Positions 6,969 to 15,422 of a stretch of 46,008 nucleotides of DNA are shown one piece after another. This DNA is from CAZFQG01 sp964520785 (GTDB lineage: Bacteria > Planctomycetota > Planctomycetia > Pirellulales > Thermoguttaceae), in contig CAZFQG010000021.1 in NCBI GenBank assembly GCA_964520785.1, positions 1 through 46,008 of the forward strand. Reading direction: 5' to 3'. Below the pieces are notes generated by a model that was not told the origin of the DNA, did not search any database, and saw nothing but the letters and a program-made list of their open reading frames with translations. A program made the translations under genes and the position numbers. How positions within the stretch are numbered: the first letter of the stretch is position 1; each line of letters opens with the position of its first letter.

Positions 6969-8915
6969 CTATTCGCCTGAATCCCGCGAAAACCTCAAGA
7001 GCCGTGCGCTGTTGACGATTACGAAGAGTTCTCCCAGATTGTGCAGAATGACGCCGAGCAAAGGTCCGATCTGGCCGGCGGAGGCCAGCGTGACCAGGGC
7101 GATCGAAGTACCGGCCCCAATCAAGACATTCTCGTGAATCGCCGAGCGGGTGCCACGGGCCAGTTCCACCGCTTGGGGAAGGCGCCGCAGGTCGTTGGAC
7201 ATCAAAGCGATATCGGCGCTCTGCAAAGCGATATCGGAGGCGACCGCGCCCAGCGCAACACCGACGTCGCCGCTGGCCAGCGCGAGCGCGTCGTTGACGC
7301 CGTCGCCGACCATCATCACGGAACGATCCGCCGCCTTTTCGCGATGGATGGTCTCGAGCTTCTGTTCCGGAAGGACCTCGGCGATGACCTCGTCCATTTC
7401 CAGCGCGGCGCCGATCCGCCTGGCCACCGCCTTGCGGTCGCCGGTCAAAAGGACCGACCGGCGCAGTCCGATCCGCCGCAACTTTCTCAGGGCTTCCTTC
7501 GCCTCGGGCCGCGGGCTGTCCGCCAGCAGAAAACAACCGAGAACCCGCCTCGCTTGATCACTCTCGTTTTTCGCTTCGCGCGCCAGCCAGACGATTGACC
7601 CCAGGTGCTCGGGCTCTTCCGGCGGGGCGAATCCCTCCTCCAAAAGCCATTCGCGGCGGCCGAGCAACAACCGGCCTCCCTCCACGTCGGCCTGCATTCC
7701 TTTTCCGGATTTTTCCGTCACCGTCGCGTCGAGTTCCGACGCGGAAACGTGGCGCTCTTCGCACGCCAGAACGACCGCCCTGGAGACCGGATGCCGCGAC
7801 GCGGTTGCGCAGACGGCGGCATGGGCCAAGAGATCCTCTTCGGAATCCTCCCCGAGCGGCTGAATCTCGCTGAGTTCCAAGCGGCCGATGGTGACGGTCC
7901 CCGTCTTATCGAGGATGACCGTGTCGACGTCCGCGAGCGATTCGAGAAAACGCGTGTTCTTGATCAGAATTCCCAACCGCGAAGCGGCGGCCAACGCGGC
8001 CACCATTGCCGTCGGACCCGCCAAAATCAACGCTCCCGGACAGCCGACGACCAGGACCGTCACCGCGCGGAGCATGTCGCGGGTGACGAACAGGACGACC
8101 GCCGCGATAATCAGGATTATCGGAACGTAGTACGACGCGTAACGCTCGATCAGCTTCAAGACCGGCGTCTTCGATTGTTCGGCTTCGCGCAGAAGGTCGA
8201 CCACTTTCCCCAGCGTGGTATCTTCACCGGCGCGCGTCACCTTCACCTTCAGCAGCCCGCTGAGGTTGATCGTCGCCGCGAACACCGGATCACCCGACTT
8301 GAGGTCCTCCGGCGTGGATTCGCCGGTAATGGAAGACTGGTCGACCGCCGAGATCCCCTCGATAATCTCTCCGTCGGCCGGAATGATATCGCCCGGCCGC
8401 ACCACGAAGACGTCGCCCGGCTGCAACCGAGTCGGGTCGACCTCGACCTCGCCGGATTCGGTGAGCAGATAGGCGGTCCGCGCGTGCAGCGTCCGCAATC
8501 CTTCGATCGCGGCCTGCGCCCCCAGGATGCTCCGTTCTTCCAGAAAATGCCCGATGTGCATGATCATGGGGATTAGCGTGGCGGTAGTGAAATCGCCGAT
8601 GACCATCGCCGCCAAGGTCGCCAAGGCGACCAGTTGATCACTGAACGAGTGCGGATCCTGGCGGACCAGCCCGCGGACCGCCGAGACGAAAATGGGGAAG
8701 GCGACGACGCACGCGGCCAGCGCCTTGATCAACTCGGCCACGTTCGCCGATTCGGGCGGTCCCCATCTCTGTTGGGCGTACCCGACCAGCAGCAAACCTC
8801 CGGCGACCATCGCGGAACCCAACTGCACGGCGATGTGCAATCGTTCTCGCGGGGTGAGGGGAACGTCCAGAGTGTTTTCAAGTCGTGTCGACGCCGGACA
8901 GGCAAACGTGCTCAC
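6969..8915 (-). CDS. P1B-type (heavy-metal-like) cation-transporting ATPase with CPG motif
   Basis: This is a 648-residue inner-membrane P-type ATPase. Its signatures are SSITGEST (actuator Glu199), transmembrane motif GCPGAL (Cys292-Pro293-Gly294), phosphorylation site DKTGT (Asp336), an HP dipeptide in SRHPVSR and the hinge MVGDGVNDA. The layout is that of heavy-metal P1B pumps, but the ion-site motif is CPG rather than CPC, SPC or CPH. There is also no N-terminal CxxC metal-binding domain. The C-terminal helix HNLGELFVIVNSARLL carries the usual P1B polar positions. The cargo cannot be named from this. The GTG start overlaps the stop of the upstream SPFH gene (GTGA), indicating translational coupling. 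Confidence 0.95.
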   Translation of the reverse strand: MSTFACPASTRLENTLDVPLTPRERLHIAVQLGSAMVAGGLLLVGYAQQRWGPPESANVAELIKALAACVVAFPIFVSAVRGLVRQDPHSFSDQLVALATLAAMVIGDFTTATLIPMIMHIGHFLEERSILGAQAAIEGLRTLHARTAYLLTESGEVEVDPTRLQPGDVFVVRPGDIIPADGEIIEGISAVDQSSITGESTPEDLKSGDPVFAATINLSGLLKVKVTRAGEDTTLGKVVDLLREAEQSKTPVLKLIERYASYYVPIILIIAAVVLFVTRDMLRAVTVLVVGCPGALILAGPTAMVAALAAASRLGILIKNTRFLESLADVDTVILDKTGTVTIGRLELSEIQPLGEDSEEDLLAHAAVCATASRHPVSRAVVLACEERHVSASELDATVTEKSGKGMQADVEGGRLLLGRREWLLEEGFAPPEEPEHLGSIVWLAREAKNESDQARRVLGCFLLADSPRPEAKEALRKLRRIGLRRSVLLTGDRKAVARRIGAALEMDEVIAEVLPEQKLETIHREKAADRSVMMVGDGVNDALALASGDVGVALGAVASDIALQSADIALMSNDLRRLPQAVELARGTRSAIHENVLIGAGTSIALVTLASAGQIGPLLGVILHNLGELFVIVNSARLLRFSRDSGE

Positions 8916-10036
8916 TGCTGATTCTCCGAACCGGAAAAGATGACTCTCGTGCGTTCATCAAGGAAATCGAGCTTCCCGACATTGCTGAAGACGACTTCGA
9001 GCGTTTCGATGTACAGGCGGCGCAGAACCAGATCGGGGTTCTTAACGTACTCGGCGTGGATCTGCTCGAAGACGGATAGTTCCGCTTGGGCCTGCGCGGT
9101 GAGTGAACTCCTGTAGGCGGTCGCCTCTTGCACCAACCGGTTCGCCTCCGCGACGCCGCGGGGGATCTCGCGTTTGGAGAACCCCTCCGCCTCGCGTTTC
9201 TTCGTCGTCATTCCGATCTTCTGGCTTTGCACTTCACGGAACCATGCGATCACGTGCCGCGGGGGATGAATCTCGTTGAATTCCAGCGCGGTAATCGTTA
9301 CGCCGGCGGCCAGCGCGTCCAGGCGGTCGCGCGCATCCTTCCAGACCAAGAGAGCGAGGCTCTGAGTGCTCGACTCATCCACCTCGAACAGCTCGGCCGG
9401 TTCCGTGACGGCGGGTGTTTCCGCGAGCGGCTCCGCGGCATCGATCACGGACGCATCCGCCGCGGCGGATTCATCCCGGGTGGGCGTCTCGCCCGTTCCA
9501 ACGTTCAGCCGCCGCAAGCGGATTACGTCGTTAACGTCCCAGCTCGACACCGTTTGAGTCAGAGAGGCCAGGATGGCGTCCTTGAGAATGGCTTCCGGAT
9601 CGTCGATCCAGAACTCGTAGGCGACCGGATCGCTGATTCTGTATTTCACGGTAATCTTGGCCTGGACGATGTTCTGGTCTCCGGTCAGGCAATATCCCTC
9701 CTTGATCGGATCGATCATGAAGTTCAGTACCTTGTCGTCCAGCGGTTTCCAGACCTCTTCGGTCGTCACCTCTCCTTCCTCGCGCACCGGGACTTGAATC
9801 ACCCTGTCGATCGGGTAAGGGAGGGCCAGCAGGAGGCCCGGCTGCTTGATCCGTGCCGCCTCGGTCTTTCCTTCGAGCTTGCCGAGTCGCAACACCATCG
9901 CGATGTTGTTCGGCTGAACCATCGTGATTCCCGACGCGAAGAAGAACGCCAGTAACACCAGGACCACCCAGCGAAACATCCTCAGCCCGGCGTCCAGGCC
10001 TTGGAAGATCGCCGGTAATGCCTTGCTTCGACTCAT
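8912..10036 (-). CDS. SPFH/Band 7 membrane protein, HflK-like
   Basis: The 374-residue protein has one N-terminal transmembrane helix (about 20-42). An SPFH domain follows, opening with VQPNNIAMVLRLGKLEG and PGLLLALPYPIDRVIQVPVRE, which resembles the protease-modulator HflK group. A low-complexity, acidic/Ala-rich insert (about 185-230) interrupts the domain before LALLVWKDARDRLDALAAGVTI. The C-terminal half is helical and Ala/Glu-rich, as in SPFH oligomerisation arms. SPFH proteins form large rings or cages in the membrane. HflK/HflC surround FtsH, but no FtsH gene is here. It overlaps both neighbours by 4 bp (ATGA and GTGA), so three genes are translationally coupled. GGAGGAGG precedes the ATG. 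Confidence 0.92.
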   Translation of the reverse strand: MSRSKALPAIFQGLDAGLRMFRWVVLVLLAFFFASGITMVQPNNIAMVLRLGKLEGKTEAARIKQPGLLLALPYPIDRVIQVPVREEGEVTTEEVWKPLDDKVLNFMIDPIKEGYCLTGDQNIVQAKITVKYRISDPVAYEFWIDDPEAILKDAILASLTQTVSSWDVNDVIRLRRLNVGTGETPTRDESAAADASVIDAAEPLAETPAVTEPAELFEVDESSTQSLALLVWKDARDRLDALAAGVTITALEFNEIHPPRHVIAWFREVQSQKIGMTTKKREAEGFSKREIPRGVAEANRLVQEATAYRSSLTAQAQAELSVFEQIHAEYVKNPDLVLRRLYIETLEVVFSNVGKLDFLDERTRVIFSGSENQQ

Positions 10037-11061
10037 GGTGCCTCCTCCAGCGCGGCCGTTCCCTCGGTGACGGCGGGCCGTTCGGGACCGGAGTCCTCCG
10101 GTTTCGGCTTCTCCGAGGCGTCGTCGGAATGCAACATCGGGGGATTCGTGAGCGTCTCGAAGAGGCCCTGATCGGTACGGAGAACGACGGTCGCCTTCGC
10201 CCCGAGCGTCCGTCTCAAGGCCTCGAGTGATCGCCAGAACTTGTAGAAATCGGGGTCGAGACTGTGCGCCTCCGCGTAAATCTCGGCGGCTTGCTTCTCG
10301 GCTTCGCCGCGGATCTTTCCCGCCGTCTCCCGGCCCTGCCGGAGGATTTCCTCCTTCTTGACCATGGCGTCGTCTCGGATTCTCCTCGCTTCCTTCTCCC
10401 CCTCGGCCCGGAGCTGGCCGGCCTCGGCCTGCCGTTCCGCCCGCATCGCCTCGAGAACGGCCTGGGCGTTCTCGTCCGGAAACGCGATCCGCTTGATTCC
10501 GACCTGCTCCACGGCGATACCGAATTTCTCCATGGCCTCCGGCTTTGTGCCTTCGAGGATCGCCTTTTCGATGTTTTCCGTCTGAATTTCTTCCTTGTTC
10601 GTGGAAATCAGAGCGCTTAAGTCATAGTTCCCGAAGTGGAAGTTCTTCTGCGCGGTCACCATTCCCTTGAGCTTATCTTCCGCGGTCTCGGGTGTCCCGA
10701 CGGACTGAAGAAACAAGAGCGGCTGCTCCACCCGCCAAACCACGTAGGTGAGGATGATTACGTTCTTTCGATCCCTGGTAAGCGTGGCCGTATAGGGGGT
10801 GTTGAACAGTCGCTTCCGCATGTCGATGACGTGAGACTGTTCGACCGGGACCGGCGCCTTCCAGTGCAAGCCGGGCTCCGTCACTTCACGGACCGGCTTG
10901 CCGAATCGCGTCACCACGGCGTTCGTTCCTTCGGACACTTGCAGCGCCATGCTGTAGGTGATCAGAAGACCGACGATCACGACCGCCAGCAGGATATTGA
11001 AAGCGAGTTGTCCCCAGGATCGCTCCGAAGGGGATATGGATTCAGTCGCGTGCTGTTGCAT
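10033..11061 (-). CDS. hflC: SPFH/Band 7 membrane protein, HflC-like
   Basis: This 342-residue protein has one transmembrane helix (about 20-42). An SPFH domain follows: VSEGTNAVVTRFGKPVREVTEPGLHWKAPVP and VIDMRKRLFNT are close to HflC. Its long C-terminal helix (RAERQAEAGQLRAEGEKEA and onward) is the typical HflC coiled arm that builds the oligomer. The final 40 residues are Pro/Glu/Asp-rich and probably disordered. It lies 16 bp downstream of the large SPFH gene and overlaps the HflK-like gene by 4 bp. Assignment to SPFH is certain from sequence. Calling it HflC rather than another prohibitin-like protein is by resemblance only. Confidence 0.93.
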   Translation of the reverse strand: MQQHATESISPSERSWGQLAFNILLAVVIVGLLITYSMALQVSEGTNAVVTRFGKPVREVTEPGLHWKAPVPVEQSHVIDMRKRLFNTPYTATLTRDRKNVIILTYVVWRVEQPLLFLQSVGTPETAEDKLKGMVTAQKNFHFGNYDLSALISTNKEEIQTENIEKAILEGTKPEAMEKFGIAVEQVGIKRIAFPDENAQAVLEAMRAERQAEAGQLRAEGEKEARRIRDDAMVKKEEILRQGRETAGKIRGEAEKQAAEIYAEAHSLDPDFYKFWRSLEALRRTLGAKATVVLRTDQGLFETLTNPPMLHSDDASEKPKPEDSGPERPAVTEGTAALEEAP

Positions 11062-11077
11062 TGCCAGTTAACCCTAA

Positions 11078-12901
11078 CTATTCCTGCAAGACATCAATTC
11101 CCAAGGGAATGGAGCGTTGGTCAAACATGACTCCACCCGGTTGTTCGGCCAGCGACTTATCCACGAGGATAAGCCGTTTGTCGGACAATACGTTTTCCAG
11201 CGCCTCGTACCACAAGCGGAGCTTCAACGCGTTCGGGGCGGCCGCGAGGCCCTGACCGAGCGAAAGAAACTCGGACGATTCCTCCAAAGCCAGGCCGATC
11301 CGCTGCGCGGCGTTTTGCATCGCCTCGGCGATCATGGACAAGCCCTGAGATTCGGCCTCGGCCAGTATCCGATCCCGGTCGCCGGTCGCTTCGATCTGAA
11401 CGCGCTCGGCGTCGATCCGCGCGCTGATCACGTCGAGATAATCGGAGCCGACTTCCAGAGGCGGGTGCAAGTTGATCAGGGCCAAATCCACGATATCGAT
11501 TCCCAAATCGTTCTCTTCCACGTAATTCCGGAGCGAGTCTTCGAGGTTCTGCGCGAACACCGCGCGGTTTACCGAAAGAACGTCCGACAGGGTCGCCGAA
11601 CGGGTCCAATCGACGAGGGCCCGTTGAGCGTACGCCTCCATCGCCTCGTCCGGATTCGAGAATTCGAACGCGTAATCGAAGAGTCCTTGCTTGGTTTCGC
11701 GGATCTTGAAATAGAGGAGTGCATTGACGGCGACGAACTCCGTACCGTCCCCCAAGGAAAGATTGAATTCCTCCTTCGCGTGGGATTTCGTCCAGAAAAG
11801 CGCCGTTTCCCATTCGCTCTGGCCTTCTCCCACGATGAATCCGATGGGGATCGTCGATATCGTCTTTACCGGGTAACGCAGTACCCGTCCGAAAGGCCAG
11901 GGGAGTTTGAAATGCAAACCCGGTTCAAGCGGTGTCGGGAAGGGCTTTCCGAAGCTTTCCCGGATTCCCAACTGGTTGATCTCGACGACCGCCAGCGTGC
12001 TCAGGCCCCAAAAGAGCAGAAGCACGACCAAAGCGGCCGGAATGGTGGCTCGCTTGACGAAGCGGATCGCCCAAGAAGAGCGAAAACTGACGCCGAATCG
12101 CTCTTCCACCGTTTCGAAGAAGCTCGATATCGGATTTCCCCGGAGGAACACCACGTCCCGGAGCATCAACCGCAACGGAGAAACGAAGACGCCGGGCCGG
12201 CTCTTATAGAGCCATCCCACGAACACGCGAATGAGTTGCTCCACGACCAAGGCAATCAGCCAAACGGCGACCACCCGAGTGACCCAGACCTCGATCGATT
12301 CCCAGAGGATGCTTGCCAGGATGCCGGCCGCGGCCAGGAGGGTGATCCATTGGGCCTCGCGGAAAATCAAGCCCAGCGAGAACGTCTCCGGCAGGTCCTC
12401 CTCCTCGATCGTCGTGAACGCCTTCGCGAGAACCAGCCACACGCACGAGACGGCCAGGCACACAATGCCGACGGCGATCGACTGGGATGACGGCGACACG
12501 GCTTCCGGTTCGCCGGCGGTCAACTGCAAGAAGGCCAGGACCCCGGCGGCGGTGAAACCGGGCACCGCGAGGAGCATGAAGTGAACCGTTTTCGCGCGCA
12601 AAATATCCCAGACGTCGGGGCTTTCTTCCCCGCCCCGCGTCTCCTGCCAATCGATCGCCTCGCGTTGACGATTTCGAATTCGGCACGCGTGGATGCACAG
12701 CAGGACGCTGACGAACGCGACGGCCAGGTCGATGGCGGTAACCTTCAGCAAAACGGAACCGGTTCGCGCACCGAAGACCCACCCGGCGACGGCCCCACCA
12801 AGAGTGAGGGCCGCGGCAATGAACAGAAGGCTGTAAAACCGCTTTCCTTCGACGTTGGGCAACCCGTCGTCGTTGGGTCTTTGATCGTTCCACTCACTCA
12901 T
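11078..12901 (-). CDS. Multi-spanning SPFH-domain protein with N-terminal membrane module
   Basis: This 607-residue protein starts the operon. The first half has about six predicted membrane segments (around residues 22-44, 52-72, 108-130, 143-163, 184-204 and 208-230). A further helix at about 285-305 leads straight into an SPFH domain (VEINQLGIRESFGKPFPTPLEPG, LRYPVKTIST). The C-terminal region has Ala-rich oligomerisation helices. Most SPFH proteins have one hairpin or one helix, so the polytopic extension is unusual. The first 15 residues are polar. No ribosome-binding site stands out before the ATG at 12901. As part of an SPFH trio with a P-type ATPase, it may anchor or organise the complex. 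That is inference. Confidence 0.9.
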   Translation of the reverse strand: MSEWNDQRPNDDGLPNVEGKRFYSLLFIAAALTLGGAVAGWVFGARTGSVLLKVTAIDLAVAFVSVLLCIHACRIRNRQREAIDWQETRGGEESPDVWDILRAKTVHFMLLAVPGFTAAGVLAFLQLTAGEPEAVSPSSQSIAVGIVCLAVSCVWLVLAKAFTTIEEEDLPETFSLGLIFREAQWITLLAAAGILASILWESIEVWVTRVVAVWLIALVVEQLIRVFVGWLYKSRPGVFVSPLRLMLRDVVFLRGNPISSFFETVEERFGVSFRSSWAIRFVKRATIPAALVVLLLFWGLSTLAVVEINQLGIRESFGKPFPTPLEPGLHFKLPWPFGRVLRYPVKTISTIPIGFIVGEGQSEWETALFWTKSHAKEEFNLSLGDGTEFVAVNALLYFKIRETKQGLFDYAFEFSNPDEAMEAYAQRALVDWTRSATLSDVLSVNRAVFAQNLEDSLRNYVEENDLGIDIVDLALINLHPPLEVGSDYLDVISARIDAERVQIEATGDRDRILAEAESQGLSMIAEAMQNAAQRIGLALEESSEFLSLGQGLAAAPNALKLRLWYEALENVLSDKRLILVDKSLAEQPGGVMFDQRSIPLGIDVLQE

Positions 12902-13301
12902 GTCGCGGTTGCTCGTAAAGCCGGTGTCTCAAAGAAAAAAAGTGAATGCACTTCGGAAGTCGCGCAATAGCGGCGAATCAATGAGGTTATCTCACGCGGT
13001 AATGATAATTGATAATACAGTATAGGTCGCGAAATCGGCCCTTCGCGAAGGACGGTTTCACCGCGGGCGCCTACGGACCAACGCCAAACCAACAGGAATC
13101 TCCCACGAAATACCGATTGCGCGTTGCGGAAAAAAACGGAGATACGCATTCTTCTACGCACTAGCCGGCCCCTTTTCTCGTTGGGGCGAAGCGGAATTGT
13201 GCCTGAGTGACAAGATTTCCGCGGTTGCCACCGCTCCCGAAAAAGAACTATAATACTCACCGTTTATTCACGAGACGCCCTTTTCATACGCGAGGATTCT
13301 C
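12902..13301. other. Divergent intergenic region, SPFH operon / topoisomerase VI B
   Basis: This 400-bp region separates two divergent transcription units. The stretch 12940-13030 is AT-rich and probably holds the minus-strand operon promoter; TATTAT- and TATACT-like hexamers occur there, but no convincing -35. The plus-strand promoter at 13225-13254 is listed separately. No coding signal was seen. Confidence 0.5.
13225..13254 (+). promoter_or_regulatory. Sigma70-type promoter for the topoisomerase VI B gene
   Basis: TTGCCA (13225-13230) and a perfect TATAAT (13249-13254) are 18 bp apart. The predicted transcription start is near 13261, giving a leader of about 40 nt that contains AGGA 6 bp before the TTG start codon. 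This is the best promoter match in the window. Confidence 0.7.
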
Positions 13302-15326
13302 TTGGCAACGGTGACGACGACTACCCCGATAGCCGGAAAGAAGCGACGCGCGACCGCGAAATCGATGGCCGCAAGTCAGCGGGATATATCCGTAAGTGAG
13401 TTTTTTGCAAAAAATAGACATCTTCTCGGATTCGACAATCCGCGAAAAGCACTCCTTACCACCGTCAAGGAGGCGGTGGACAATTCCCTTGACGCCTGCG
13501 AAGAGGCTGGAATACTCCCCGAAATCTGGGTTCACATCGAGAAAACCACGAATGGAAACGGCAACGGAACGGGACGCGACCGGTATAAGGTTGGCGTACA
13601 AGACAACGGACCAGGAATTCTAAAAAAACAAATTCCGCTTATTTTTGGAAAACTCCTCTACGGATCCAAATTCCATCGCCTTCGTCAGAGTCGCGGGCAA
13701 CAAGGAATCGGTATCTCCGCGGCGGGAATGTATGGACTCCTTACGACCGGCAAACCGGTCAAAATCATGTCAAAGGTTTCCCCCCGAAAACCGGCCCACT
13801 ACTACGAAATTCAGATCGACACGAAGAGAAACCAGCCGGAAATCGTCAATGGTCGCGGCGACGGCGTAGATGTTCCACCGGGGGAGAAAGGGCTAGCCGA
13901 AATCGAAAAACACGGAATCGAGTGGGTTGACGCGAAGCACGGAACCCGCGTGACGATCGAGATCGAAGCGCGGTACCAGCGCGGTCGAGGGAGCGTCGAC
14001 GAATACCTCGAACAGACGGCGGTCGCGAATCCGCACGTAATCATCCACTATGCCGACCCGGACGGAAACTCCCGCGAATTCTCCCGCGTGACCGACAAGC
14101 TGCCTCCCGAACCTCGGGAAATCAAACCGCACCCTTATGGGGTGGAACTCGGCCGCCTGGTGGCGATGCTGAAAAACACGCCGGAACCGACGGTGACCCA
14201 GTTTCTGACGAAATCGTTCTCGCGGGTGAGCCCGACCATCGCGCGGCGGATATGCGAGACGGCCAAAATCAGTCCGCGTGCTCGGACCACGCGGATCGGC
14301 CGGCACGAGGCGGATTCCCTGTTTCAGGCGATCAACGGGGTGAAGATTCCGAATCCGGCCACCGACTGCATCTGTCCGATTGGGGAGGAATTGATTCTCA
14401 AGGGGTTGCACGAAGTAGTCCCCGGCGAATTCTTCGCCGCCGCGACGAGGCCGCCGGCGGTATACCGCGGAAATCCCTTTCAGATCGAGGTCGGCCTCGC
14501 CTTCGGCGGTGGTCCCGCGTCACACAAGATTAACCGGCCGGCGCTGGTGGAGCTGCTCGAGGAAACGGACGCGAGGACACTACGCCAGTTTCTCATGACT
14601 ACTTTCGACGGGCTCGGGCCGGACGGAGCGGACAAGATTCTCAAGGAGGCGAAATCACGCACCCGAGTCTCTCCCGGAAAACTGACCAATCGGGAGATCG
14701 ACGCGCTCCACGAAGCGATGCGGAGCATCAATCTGAACGAGGGGCAAACGATGAACGTTCTTCGTTACGCGAATCGCGTGCCGCTCCAGTTTCAGGCGGG
14801 GGCCTGCGCGATCACCCAGACCGTTACCGGGATGAACTGGCGGAGTTACGGCCTCGCCCAAAGCCGCAACCAGCTTCCGCGGGGCCCCGTCACGATCATG
14901 GTTCACATCGCCAGCGTCTGGGTTCCGTTCACAAGCGAATCGAAGGAGGCCATCGCGGCGTATCCGGAAATCCAGAAGGAAATCCGCTTGGGGCTTCAGA
15001 CGGTGGGACGCAAGCTCGGCATGTTCATGCGCCGGCGGAAACGAGTCAAACACGAAGGAGAGCGGCGTAGCATATTTCTGCGCTACCTTGGGGAGGTCGC
15101 CCAGGCGGTCAGCGCCGTCAACGGCTGCGACCAAGACGCCCTCTACGCCAGACTCCTGGATGTCGCGAAACGGAAGACGGCCGAGGCCGACGCCAAATTC
15201 GATGACCGGGGTCGCCGTGTCGACCCGAACGATTTCGGCGAAAACGTTATCATCGTCGATCCGAACGCCGTGCCCGCGGAGGACGCGGCGGCGACGCACG
15301 AGGTTGACTCCGGCGAGGATGCGTAG
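13302..15326 (+). CDS. top6B: DNA topoisomerase VI subunit B (GHKL ATPase subunit)
   Basis: Topoisomerase VI is a type IIB enzyme that passes one duplex through another. Subunit B binds and hydrolyses ATP. This 674-residue protein shows the GHKL ATPase motifs KEAVDNSLDACEEAG (Glu57, Asn61), VQDNGPGI and RGQQGIGISAAGMYG. A helix-two-turn-helix-like middle and the transducer domain follow, ending in an acidic Ala-rich tail. The N-terminal 25 residues are basic. The TTG start is preferred because AGGA is well placed before it; an in-frame ATG 60 bp downstream is the alternative. The A subunit usually lies next to B in archaea, but here the next gene is a convergent serpin, so A must be elsewhere or absent. 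Confidence 0.96.
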   Translation: MATVTTTTPIAGKKRRATAKSMAASQRDISVSEFFAKNRHLLGFDNPRKALLTTVKEAVDNSLDACEEAGILPEIWVHIEKTTNGNGNGTGRDRYKVGVQDNGPGILKKQIPLIFGKLLYGSKFHRLRQSRGQQGIGISAAGMYGLLTTGKPVKIMSKVSPRKPAHYYEIQIDTKRNQPEIVNGRGDGVDVPPGEKGLAEIEKHGIEWVDAKHGTRVTIEIEARYQRGRGSVDEYLEQTAVANPHVIIHYADPDGNSREFSRVTDKLPPEPREIKPHPYGVELGRLVAMLKNTPEPTVTQFLTKSFSRVSPTIARRICETAKISPRARTTRIGRHEADSLFQAINGVKIPNPATDCICPIGEELILKGLHEVVPGEFFAAATRPPAVYRGNPFQIEVGLAFGGGPASHKINRPALVELLEETDARTLRQFLMTTFDGLGPDGADKILKEAKSRTRVSPGKLTNREIDALHEAMRSINLNEGQTMNVLRYANRVPLQFQAGACAITQTVTGMNWRSYGLAQSRNQLPRGPVTIMVHIASVWVPFTSESKEAIAAYPEIQKEIRLGLQTVGRKLGMFMRRRKRVKHEGERRSIFLRYLGEVAQAVSAVNGCDQDALYARLLDVAKRKTAEADAKFDDRGRRVDPNDFGENVIIVDPNAVPAEDAAATHEVDSGEDA

Positions 15327-15329
15327 TAC

Positions 15330-15360
15330 CCCGTCTCCGCTCGGGCCGAACGAAGACGGG
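15330..15360. terminator. Hairpin between convergent topoisomerase VI B and serpin genes
   Basis: Arms CCCGTCT and AGACGGG enclose a 17-nt loop with an inner TCGG/CCGA pairing. It lies 4 bp after the topoisomerase stop and 62 bp before the serpin stop, so it could end transcription from both sides. There is no T-run, which lowers confidence in intrinsic termination. Confidence 0.4.
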
Positions 15361-15422
15361 ACGACGTTCTCAAACGAAACGGCGGGTAGATGCCGCCGGA
15401 GTTCTCGGAGTCACTGGTTTTC

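Noticed and set aside
7605..8576. Plus-strand frame opposite the P-type ATPase
   Set aside because: Antisense to DKTGT, TGES and CPG motifs, with Arg/Asp/His-rich composition typical of shadow frames.
12898..13260. Minus-strand 120-codon frame between the SPFH operon and topoisomerase gene
   Set aside because: Arg-rich translation without pattern, and it covers the plus-strand promoter region. Treated as non-coding.
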